From Bacteroidales bacterium M7 (GTDB lineage Bacteria > Bacteroidota > Bacteroidia > Bacteroidales > Muribaculaceae), in NCBI GenBank assembly GCA_001689515.1, contig LUJR01000019.1:1-49961 (forward strand): a DNA stretch of 49,961 bases, given 5' to 3'. The notes under the pieces were generated by a model. The model was given only the letters and a program-made list of their open reading frames with translations. It was not told where the DNA came from and made no database searches. Position 1 is the first letter of the stretch, and the number at the start of each line of letters is the position of its first letter. The position numbers and the translations under genes were made by a program. Below, in pieces: positions 15,045-21,631 of this stretch.

Positions 15045-15451
15045 CTTTCAATGTCCTATTGTAAGGCGTTCCGCTTGGTCATTCCTTACACTACAAAGGT
15101 ACGGAAAATTTATGACATGTCAAACTTTTAAGCGGTTTATTTTCAGCGGGTTAACTCTCAAAATATGGCCTTGATTTTAACACTTGAAACAGAGGCTTCG
15201 CACAGAATCGCACCTAAAGCGCACAGCCTACACGCATACGGCGTTTAACACTCCAATGGCAAAAATTGAAGGCGATCACAAACCGGTGCGACACGCGAAA
15301 AGACAGAAAGCCGATTATTGAGCGTGTTAAAGTTTGTTTAATTGTTGGTGATGTGGTGGAGATGATTTATATTTGCGGAGGAATCCAAATGTAATGTGTT
15401 GAATTTCAATTATTTGCGGTTGTTTATTTAGAATCATTCAAAATAAGGGTA

Positions 15452-15943
15452 AAAATAGGGGTCAAAATTGAGAGTTACAGCACAGTTGCGACCGTTTATC
15501 ATGTGTAACACGTTGATTTCGTGGAGTATTTGACCCCGCAAAGGGGTGCCGGGGGTGTGGAGTCGACAGGACTGAAACGGGTGGGTGCGACCCAGAAAAA
15601 TTTTTTTTGCTCAAAATTTCAGTTTCTGTGCAAAATCAAACTTTTATATATTTTTAACACTTATGCACCTCAATGCAGCGGACTGAACCAGCAACTACAC
15701 GGATAAAATATTGATTATTATATATTTATCTCTTTAATGTAGTAAATGAACTGAAAAACGAAAAAAATAATTCTATAAAAATATATAGTACGAGAGAAAG
15801 AGAAAAAAGTTAAATAGAAAATAGGTACACTACATTATATAGCTTGACCGCCTAATTCGCTGAGGGAGAAAGAGAAAGGGAGAAAAGAGGGCATGAAGTT
15901 GTGTAGGAGATTCAGCCGATTTTGCTCAAAATAGGGGTCAAAA
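15452..15943. repeat. Pair of 16-bp direct repeats flanking an AT-rich stretch
   Basis: AAATAGGGGTCAAAAT at 15453-15468 and 15928-15943. A shorter shared word, TTTTGCTCAAAAT, occurs near 15604 and 15919. A partial inverted copy ATTTGACCCC lies near 15528. Possible replication or recombination sites. Confidence 0.6.
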
Positions 15944-15992
15944 TCACGTCTTTTTCGGCTCTCTCGAAACTTAAACCTACATTATAGGTTTA

Positions 15993-16024
15993 TTTGGATA
16001 ATCCGCAATGTCGCTTTAACTTTG
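15993..16024 (+). promoter_or_regulatory. Main promoter of the prophage early operon
   Basis: TTTG at 15993-15996, exactly 20 bp, TAACTTTG at 16017-16024: a near-perfect Bacteroidetes promoter. Expected start near 16030, which makes the ATG at 16055 the first usable methyltransferase start. Confidence 0.8.
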
Positions 16025-16054
16025 CGGTATGAACCAAGAGCCAAAAGAGCCGAT

Positions 16055-16861
16055 ATGAATAAGACAGACAACATCACCCTCCTGCGCGGCGACTGCCTTG
16101 AAATTCTGCCTACGCTTGCTGATAACAGCATAGACGCTGTAATCTGCGATTTGCCCTATGGAACAACCTCCTGCAAATGGGACGTGGTAATTCCGTTTGC
16201 TCCACTATGGGAACAACTTAATCGGGTGTGCAAGGGTGCTATCGTGCTGTTTGAGAGTGAGCCGTTCACATCGGCATTGATAGCGAGCAATTATAACGCT
16301 TTCAAGGAGAAACTGACGTGGGTAAAGCATAAGCCGAGCAATATCGGCAACGCCCGAATACGGCATCTGAAATACAGCGAGGATATTGTAGTGTTTGCCA
16401 ACGGCAGATACACATTCAACCCTCAATATACCGAGCGCAAATCCGATAGGGTGCGTCAAGCGCAGAAAGGCAACAGCAAGCAGTGGCGCACAAACAAGAA
16501 GCCTACGCAGGAAGTGTCGTTTGCCACTGAGTACGCTCCAAGAGATTGGCATACGTTTGACGCCGACCGCAAATTGCAGGGCAATGTGATTACTATACCA
16601 TCGGTGGTATCAAACTCAAAGGAGAAAGTCAATCATCCTACACAGAAGCCAGTCACGCTATTGGAGTATCTGATTAAAGCCTACACCAACGAGGGCGATT
16701 GCGTGCTTGACTGTACGATGGGTAGTGGCTCTACGCTTGTCGCTTGCGTGAATGCCAACCGCCGAGGCATCGGCATATAGCTGATGCAGGAGTATTACGA
16801 CATTGCCGTGAAGCGTGTAAAGGACGCTCAGGCGCAACTTAAATTGGATTTAACACTATAG
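16055..16861 (+). pseudogene. DNA methyltransferase (N6A/N4C type) with in-frame amber codon
   Basis: Start at MNKTDNITLLRGDCLEILPT, set by the promoter position. Catalytic motif IV is CDLPYGTT and the AdoMet motif is VLDCTMGSGSTLVAC, in beta-class order (motif IV first). A TAG at 16778-16780 follows RRGIGI, exactly where the family normally has a Glu (motif II, AdoMet ribose contact). The same frame then continues 26 codons (LMQEYYDIAVKRVKDAQAQL and on) to the TAG at 16859-16861, matching the expected C-terminus. A GAG-to-TAG change would explain this. The truncated 241-residue product lacks motif II; it is likely impaired unless the codon is read through. Phage methyltransferases usually protect against host restriction. 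Confidence 0.85.
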
Positions 16862-16882
16862 CTCACCACAAAAACAAGAGAT

Positions 16883-17353
16883 ATGACAAACAGAATTGCT
16901 ACAACACGCGAGCAGAGCGACCGTCTGCTGAAATGCGGCGTTCCGGCTGAGAGTGCGGATATGATGATTACTCCGCATAACACGCTCTCGACCAACCCAT
17001 ATAAGAGTGCATTTAGAGACAGAGGGCATTCCCCTGCCTGGAGCCTCGGATGTCTGCTGGGGCTGCTGCCGAAAGAACTTGATGATTTCCCTTTTACCAA
17101 GTGGTACGAGCCGTTTCAGGACGGCTGGGAGATTTGCGACAAAGAGGATGAAAGCACTATCAACGGCGAGGTGATATTGTATTTCAGCGATGGACATTGG
17201 ATTGTAGACTATGATTGGGATGGCTTTACAGGCCGCTTGCCTCAGTCTGACAACCCTATTGAGGCTTGTGTCCTCGCCATAGAGTTATTAACCGCCAACG
17301 GCTACGCACTGAACGGGATTGAGAAAGGAGGCTCGGAGCATGGAGAAGATTAA
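16883..17353 (+). CDS. Hypothetical phage protein, LLPKE family (156 aa)
   Basis: Starts MTNRIATTREQSDRLLKCGV. The layout (Thr/Glu-rich start, short Cys or Gly turn, LGCLLGLLPKELDDFPFTKW, then WIVDYDW and an IEACVLAIELLTANG helix) is repeated in the protein at 18370-18756, so the two are paralogues. Such proteins are frequent in Bacteroidales prophages; function unknown. Confidence 0.75.
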   Translation: MTNRIATTREQSDRLLKCGVPAESADMMITPHNTLSTNPYKSAFRDRGHSPAWSLGCLLGLLPKELDDFPFTKWYEPFQDGWEICDKEDESTINGEVILYFSDGHWIVDYDWDGFTGRLPQSDNPIEACVLAIELLTANGYALNGIEKGGSEHGED

Positions 17354-17528
17354 CGGAATCATCAGAGAGGGCAAGATTTATGTCCCCGAACACATATTCG
17401 GACAAGACTGTGATGAATGCGCATTAGACAGGGAGAACTGCCGTGCGATATGCACTGGATTCGGAGTAGATGCAACCTTCCGCTACTCTCCCGAGCTTAC
17501 GGAAAGACTGAAAGGAGGTGAGAAATGA
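17340..17528 (+). CDS. Small Cys-rich protein (62 aa)
   Basis: Start chosen at MEKINGIIREGKIYV because a strong Shine-Dalgarno-like AAAGGAGG lies 8 bases upstream. Four cysteines (CDECALDRENCRAIC) suggest metal binding. Overlaps the previous gene by 14 bases. Confidence 0.65.
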   Translation: MEKINGIIREGKIYVPEHIFGQDCDECALDRENCRAICTGFGVDATFRYSPELTERLKGGEK

Positions 17529-17854
17529 GCGGATTATTGGATAACGCCAAGGTGGGCGACAAACTGATAATGACAAGCCGATGGAATCGAACGATTCTAA
17601 CGGTTGAAAAGGTACAAAAGAACTTCGTCATTGCCAAAGGCTATAAATTCCGCAAGTCGAGCGGCACTCTTGTATCTTCTGACTGTTGGACTTCCGCAAG
17701 CGCGGAAATAGCTACGGAGGAAGATTTGGAGGATTTCAGAAAAGAGGTAAGACGGCAAAGGATGATAAGCCAATGCAGTGATATAATCTTTGAACAGCTC
17801 TCCGACTCTCAGCTGGAGCAGATATTGGAAATAGTCAACCCTAAAACGAAATAA
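17525..17854 (+). CDS. Hypothetical protein (109 aa)
   Basis: MSGLLDNAKVGDKLIMTSRW start, small beta domain (RTILTVEKVQKNFVIAKGYK) and a helical C-terminus. AAAGGAGG stands 5 bases before the ATG, and the start overlaps the previous stop (ATGA). Not recognised. Confidence 0.65.
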   Translation: MSGLLDNAKVGDKLIMTSRWNRTILTVEKVQKNFVIAKGYKFRKSSGTLVSSDCWTSASAEIATEEDLEDFRKEVRRQRMISQCSDIIFEQLSDSQLEQILEIVNPKTK

Positions 17855-17856
17855 GA

Positions 17857-18252
17857 ATGAACCGACAGATACTTTTTCGCGGCAAACGCCTCGACAATGG
17901 AGAATGGATATACGGAGACCTCCAATTAGGCGACGGCGACCACATTCCGATGATTGGCGTAGTGCGCGGAGGGCACGACCCAGACTATTATCAAGTTGAA
18001 GAAGCTACGGTCGGTCAGTTTACAGGACTGCGTGATAAGGATTCTCGACCCATATACGAGGGCGACATAGTAGAGGCGTATGACCTCGATGAAGAACTTG
18101 CCTTTATGGGTGCAGTACGTTACGCCTTGCCGGACGCCGCCTTTGGGATTGACAAAGGTACAGGCGCATCCTTAGAGCCTTTTGAGGGAAATATGACATA
18201 CAAAGTCGTGGGTAATTTCCATGACAATATTGAATCATTAAACTGCAAGTGA
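17857..18252 (+). CDS. YopX family phage protein
   Basis: 131 residues. ILFRGKRLDNGEWIYGDL at the start and VGQFTGLRDKDSRPIYEGDI in the middle are the hallmark YopX segments; the end YKVVGNFHDN is also typical. YopX proteins are common in prophage early regions and of unknown function. Confidence 0.9.
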   Translation: MNRQILFRGKRLDNGEWIYGDLQLGDGDHIPMIGVVRGGHDPDYYQVEEATVGQFTGLRDKDSRPIYEGDIVEAYDLDEELAFMGAVRYALPDAAFGIDKGTGASLEPFEGNMTYKVVGNFHDNIESLNCK

Positions 18253-18253
18253 G

Positions 18254-18373
18254 ATGAAAGAACAGAAAGAGCAAATCGGATTCGCACCTCTCGAACTAGG
18301 CGAGGCTATAGGCTCTCTTGCCGAAGCCGAGCGGTATCTGAGAAGTGCAATCCTAAAAATGAAAGGAATATGA
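18254..18373 (+). CDS. Small hypothetical protein (39 aa)
   Basis: MKEQKEQIGFAPLELGEAIG then a helix SLAEAERYLRSAILKMKGI. It starts 1 base after the YopX stop and shares ATGA with the next gene, which supports it as real. Amphipathic; function unknown. Confidence 0.55.
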   Translation: MKEQKEQIGFAPLELGEAIGSLAEAERYLRSAILKMKGI

Positions 18374-18756
18374 AGCATTTGTTAACCCCCGAACAATCCG
18401 CCACGCTCATAGCCAAAGGCATAAGCGCGGACAAGGCGAGCGGACAAGGTGAAAGAACATACAAGACTGTTGAGCTTCAAAACGGCTCGATAAAGAGAGT
18501 ATTTGACGGCTATGCGCCAATCTTCACCCTCGCAGATGTTTGCTCGTTGCTCCCGAAAGAGATTGAGCAAGACACAATCATGTGTGAGAATGACGTTTGC
18601 CCGATAAGCATGAGGTGGGATAAAAACTGCCAAAAATGGTTTGTCGGATATGACCTTGTTCCACGTCCTGTTGGTGTCGGAGTAGATTCAGAACTCATTG
18701 ACGCATTATTCTCAACCCTCTGTTGGGTTATCGAAAAGAATTTTCTAAAGAAGTAA
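18370..18756 (+). CDS. Hypothetical phage protein, LLPKE family (128 aa)
   Basis: Paralogue of the protein at 16883-17353: LLTPEQSATLIAKGISADKA, then FTLADVCSLLPKEIEQDTIM, then KWFVGYD and a C-terminal helix ending EKNFLKK. Function unknown. Confidence 0.75.
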   Translation: MKHLLTPEQSATLIAKGISADKASGQGERTYKTVELQNGSIKRVFDGYAPIFTLADVCSLLPKEIEQDTIMCENDVCPISMRWDKNCQKWFVGYDLVPRPVGVGVDSELIDALFSTLCWVIEKNFLKK

Positions 18757-18775
18757 ACTTCACGACCAAAAAAAT

Positions 18776-19135
18776 ATGAAACAAGAAATTCTAAAAAGAG
18801 AAATGCTCCGTGCATGGGAGCAACATCACCCAAATATGCCTATGCCGAAAGAGTTTGAGGAGGGCTTTATAGCCGGAGGTGCATCGGCAGATGATTTGAA
18901 TTGGTATGATGCGAAAGTTATGCGCCCCAACCACATGCAGATTTGCTACTGCTATGACAAGTACATGGGAGGTGGCAGGGTGTATGTGTATGACGATATA
19001 TCGAAGTATTGGTGTTCTGCAAACACCGAAGAACACGACCCTAACGGAGATAACCATGTGTGTGACTATGGAGATTTTCGTGTTACGCATTGGAGACCGA
19101 ACCGCGAGGATAAACCGATAAGCGACAAGCGATGA
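18776..19135 (+). CDS. DUF551-like phage protein (119 aa)
   Basis: The C-terminal half has the DUF551 pattern: LNWYDAKVMRPNHMQICYCY, a Tyr-rich middle, KYWC, and FRVTHWRPN at the end. The N-terminal 40 residues are helical (MLRAWEQHHPNMPMPKEFEE; FEEGFIAGG). Role unknown. Confidence 0.65.
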   Translation: MKQEILKREMLRAWEQHHPNMPMPKEFEEGFIAGGASADDLNWYDAKVMRPNHMQICYCYDKYMGGGRVYVYDDISKYWCSANTEEHDPNGDNHVCDYGDFRVTHWRPNREDKPISDKR

Positions 19136-19284
19136 AAAAGAAACACCGCAGAGCCGTGTATGATGCGACAACATGGATTATAATTCCTATCTATTGCATA
19201 TTCTACTATCCTGCAACATGGATATGGAAGTTCACGAATTGGCTCAAAACAAAACTTAGAGTATATGACACCGACCCCGACTGA
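19132..19284 (+). CDS. Small membrane peptide (50 aa)
   Basis: MKKKHRRAVYDATTWIIIPI followed by aromatic YCIFYYPATWIWKF. A basic N-terminus and one hydrophobic segment suggest an N-in membrane protein. Shares ATGA with the previous stop. Confidence 0.55.
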   Translation: MKKKHRRAVYDATTWIIIPIYCIFYYPATWIWKFTNWLKTKLRVYDTDPD

Positions 19285-19432
19285 CCAGCGACCGCAGGAG
19301 TGTGAGTATTGGTGTAATGGTATATGTGGACTCATGCCCGAATTTATTCTGCTTAATGGAGCATTTACGCTTAATGTATGGTGCCGTGGTATCTGCCCCG
19401 ACTTCACCCCTAAAACCAAGAAGTCAAAATAA
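19265..19432 (+). CDS. Small Cys-rich protein (55 aa)
   Basis: MTPTPTDQRPQECEYWCNGI, then CGLMPEF and a second CRGICPDF. Two similar C-x(3)-C halves (WCNGICGLMPEF and WCRGICPDF) suggest an internal duplication, perhaps binding a metal. Overlaps the preceding gene by 20 bases. Confidence 0.5.
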   Translation: MTPTPTDQRPQECEYWCNGICGLMPEFILLNGAFTLNVWCRGICPDFTPKTKKSK

Positions 19433-19500
19433 GCATGATTAAACCTGCTTATTTTACTTTTTGATGATAAAGTAAAATAACACAGCGCGTTATGCGCGTA
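19426..19500 (+). promoter_or_regulatory. Mutually exclusive hairpins (attenuator-like) before the next gene
   Basis: AAAATAAGC (19426-19434) can pair with GCTTATTTT (19447-19455). Alternatively TTATTTTACTTT (19449-19460) pairs perfectly with AAAGTAAAATAA (19469-19480). The two stems share bases, so only one can form. A GCGC/GCGC hairpin follows (19485-19497). No T-run follows, so control of translation or RNA decay is more likely than termination. Confidence 0.5.
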
Positions 19501-19513
19501 AAATAAAATAAGA

Positions 19514-19795
19514 ATGAATATAGAAGACAAGCTAAAAGAAGAACTTCATCTCCACACTTTAGCGATGAAGGAGCAAGAGAAATTAGAGGCGCGTCTGCTC
19601 GGAAAATCAGACTATTTCAACCGCATCGTAGAGATGAACACCGAGGCCGAAAGGCGGAAGATTGCGGCGCAAATCATGGCTTCAATGATGCAAAACGCTA
19701 AATGGGGCGATAAATACAGCCACATCGCATCTATGTCGGTCAGTGCCGCCGACGCTCTGATTGCGGAACTTAACAAGAAGAAAGATGAAAAATGA
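19514..19795 (+). CDS. Hypothetical helical protein (93 aa)
   Basis: MNIEDKLKEELHLHTLAMKE onward is highly charged and helical, probably coiled coil, with DKYSHIASMSVSAADALIAE at the end. Similar short helical proteins are frequent in Bacteroidales phages. Not recognised. It is preceded by the hairpin switch. Confidence 0.65.
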   Translation: MNIEDKLKEELHLHTLAMKEQEKLEARLLGKSDYFNRIVEMNTEAERRKIAAQIMASMMQNAKWGDKYSHIASMSVSAADALIAELNKKKDEK

Positions 19796-20039
19796 AATGT
19801 CGCCTTATAGGGATTCCGAGTGCAATAAGATACCTTATGGCGCACTCTTGGATTTTATATGGTGGGGAGGAGTGGACGGAACATCAGAATGCCACCTTAA
19901 ATGCAGAATCCGAAAGCGCAAAAGAGGTGACATCTTTGAGTTTGTCGAGGATGAATACGGCAGGAAATGCCACTTCACACATAGAATCTCCGCTCTAAAT
20001 TGGACGGAATCAGATTTACTTTTAATACAAGAATCATGA
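19785..20039 (+). CDS. Hypothetical protein (84 aa)
   Basis: Start MKNEMSPYRDSECNKIPYGA (a second Met lies at 19797). Overlaps the previous gene by 11 bases. Beta-rich with Cys and Trp (DFIWWGGVDGTSECHLKCRI). Function unknown. Confidence 0.55.
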   Translation: MKNEMSPYRDSECNKIPYGALLDFIWWGGVDGTSECHLKCRIRKRKRGDIFEFVEDEYGRKCHFTHRISALNWTESDLLLIQES

Positions 20040-20437
20040 ATCAAGAAGATTACTGCTCTTATGAGCTTGCCAAGAAATTGAAAGCGTGCGGATTCGATGA
20101 GCCGTGCGACCACTACTATCATATCAAAAACGGCGTACCCGAAGATGATATGTGGTTTATTCATGGTTCATGTGCGGACTTCAACAACTATAAACGCAGA
20201 CCAGATGATTTCGTTTCGGCGCCTTTTTTATGGCAGGCTCAGAAGTGGCTGAGAGAAGTCAAGCATATCAGCGTCCGTGTGAGCTATATTCACTACCATA
20301 AGGTTTGGTTTGCCGATTGGCTCAACCTTGATAGCGGAGAATTCGATGATACCGACGCTACATTCGCCACCTATGAGGAAGCATTAGCGGATGGTATTAG
20401 TGTTGTGCTTGAACTGATTGAACAAGAAAACAAATGA
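20036..20437 (+). CDS. Hypothetical phage protein (133 aa), tail-edge 'KLKACGFDEP' type
   Basis: Start MNQEDYCSYELAKKLKACGF shares ATGA with the previous stop. The opening ELAKKLKACGFDEPCDHYYH and the later PFLWQAQKWLREVKHISVRV and FATYEEALADGISVVLELIE are typical of a family often seen in Bacteroides prophages. The compact alpha/beta domain has no known role. Confidence 0.7.
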   Translation: MNQEDYCSYELAKKLKACGFDEPCDHYYHIKNGVPEDDMWFIHGSCADFNNYKRRPDDFVSAPFLWQAQKWLREVKHISVRVSYIHYHKVWFADWLNLDSGEFDDTDATFATYEEALADGISVVLELIEQENK

Positions 20438-20441
20438 CGAT

Positions 20442-20648
20442 ATGAAACAGACGATGACAGCGATGATGGACTTACGAAAATCCATTGACGATGTATTCCG
20501 CAGCGGTCATACGATTGAGTGGGTAAAGCCTATCGGCTACCTCAAACACGAACCCACAGGCTACTCGCTCGCAGTCTACAAACCCATATCTCGATTCAAG
20601 CGCATCATGCTCAGATGGTGCTTCGGGCTAAAATTTGAGAAGATATGA
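20442..20648 (+). CDS. Small hypothetical protein (68 aa)
   Basis: MKQTMTAMMDLRKSIDDVFR then VKPIGYLKHEPTGYSLAVYK and a basic aromatic tail. Not recognised; overlaps the next gene by 4 bases. Confidence 0.55.
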   Translation: MKQTMTAMMDLRKSIDDVFRSGHTIEWVKPIGYLKHEPTGYSLAVYKPISRFKRIMLRWCFGLKFEKI

Positions 20649-20989
20649 ATAAGACGATAGAAGAAGCGGCGAAAGAAGCCGTGAGAAAAGAATATTTCTG
20701 CGAAAAATGCGCATGGAAAGAAAATTGCGACTTTTGCGGAGGAGAAAACACAGCTTTTGATTGCTGTGAGTGTCCTGCCGATTCGTATGAGGACGGATTC
20801 AAGGCAGGAACAAACCATGTTTACGGATTACCTCTTTCACAACGTCTGACCGCCGAGGAGAAAGAGAAGGTGGGGAAAGAATATGCCAACACCTATCCGA
20901 ATGACATTGATTGCGGAGTGGAGAATATACTTATCCAAGGTGTTTTGGAGCGCATCTTCGGCGCGGATTTTTTCAAGGAGGAGGAATGA
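20645..20989 (+). CDS. Cys-rich hypothetical protein (114 aa)
   Basis: N-terminal half has cysteines in pairs (YFCEKCAWKENCDFCGG, FDCCECPADS), suggesting zinc binding. The C-terminal half is helical and acidic (RLTAEEKEKVGKEYANTYPN). Function unknown. Confidence 0.6.
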   Translation: MNKTIEEAAKEAVRKEYFCEKCAWKENCDFCGGENTAFDCCECPADSYEDGFKAGTNHVYGLPLSQRLTAEEKEKVGKEYANTYPNDIDCGVENILIQGVLERIFGADFFKEEE

Positions 20990-20990
20990 T

Positions 20991-21362
20991 ATGGCAGTAG
21001 ATATTAAACAGCTTAGAATCGGCTCGCATATCCTTGTCAACGGCAAGCGTGAGCGAGTGCGTGGTTTGGACGAGGACAACGGACTTATTGTGCGGTTCCC
21101 TGCGGAGTATGTGATGGCGAGTGAGGTTGAGCCGATTGAGATTACTTACTCAATCCTGAAATGGCTGGGGTTTAAGCGAGAAGAGTTGAATGTCGTAAAG
21201 TGCATCAATGAATATCTTGTTTACTTTCACCGCACAGACGCTTTTTCATGGCGCGTTGGAGTGGCAAACGCGAGTTACTATTTCGGTGGGTGCATTGTCC
21301 GCTATCTCCACGAGGCGGAGGCGTTTTTGGCGTTGCACGGAGTTGAACTGATAAAGGAGTGA
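20991..21362 (+). CDS. Hypothetical phage protein (123 aa)
   Basis: Start at MAVDIKQLRIGSHILVNGKR, with AAGGAGGAGG about 8 bases upstream. A small SH3-like N-terminal part (GSHILVNGKRERVRGLDEDN) is followed by EITYSILKWLGFKREEL and a C-terminal VRYLHEAEAFLALHGVELIK. This pattern recurs in Bacteroides phages; function unknown. Confidence 0.7.
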   Translation: MAVDIKQLRIGSHILVNGKRERVRGLDEDNGLIVRFPAEYVMASEVEPIEITYSILKWLGFKREELNVVKCINEYLVYFHRTDAFSWRVGVANASYYFGGCIVRYLHEAEAFLALHGVELIKE

Positions 21363-21364
21363 GT

Positions 21365-21628
21365 ATGACAACAAAGAAATACGAAGTCAAACATTGCATA
21401 ATGACGTGTTCGGCGTGCCCGAGCCAATGGGATATTTACACCGATGATGGCGAGTACATATACGCCCGATATAGGTGGGGTGTTCTGACGTTGACGCTCA
21501 ATCCGTGGCGTGATGGGCAACTTCTGTATAAAGAGCGACACGGCGAGGAATTGGACGGTGTGATGGGAACGACTGAACTTGTAGAACATACGAAATCCAT
21601 ATTGGATTGGAGTAAATTATATGGTTGA
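21365..21628 (+). CDS. Hypothetical protein (87 aa)
   Basis: ATG at 21365, with AAAGGAG 8 bases upstream; an in-frame GTG lies 6 bases earlier. Sequence ACPSQWDIYTDDGEYIYARY then LTLTLNPWRDGQLLYKERHG. Beta-rich and not recognised. Confidence 0.6.
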   Translation: MTTKKYEVKHCIMTCSACPSQWDIYTDDGEYIYARYRWGVLTLTLNPWRDGQLLYKERHGEELDGVMGTTELVEHTKSILDWSKLYG

Positions 21629-21631
21629 AAT

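Larger units (their letters stand above)
14678..16054. other. Prophage control region, about 1.4 kb without a confirmed gene
   Basis: Separates the minus-strand integration block from the plus-strand early operon. Contains three 14-bp repeats, three plus-strand promoters, two terminators, a folded-RNA candidate, a 16-bp direct repeat pair and an AT-rich stretch (15590-15850) with purine-rich runs. A 77-codon open frame at 14898-15131 overlaps the RNA candidate and is not convincing. It could hold the replication origin or the lysis-lysogeny switch; this is inference from position. Confidence 0.6.

Noticed and set aside
14898..15131. 77-codon open frame in the control region
   Set aside because: It coincides with the strongly paired RNA candidate and its terminator, has no recognisable start signal, and its composition is not protein-like.
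8971..16021. Classical CI/Cro-type repressor pair
   Set aside because: No protein in the left arm shows a clear helix-turn-helix repressor pattern, though palindromic and repeated operators are present.
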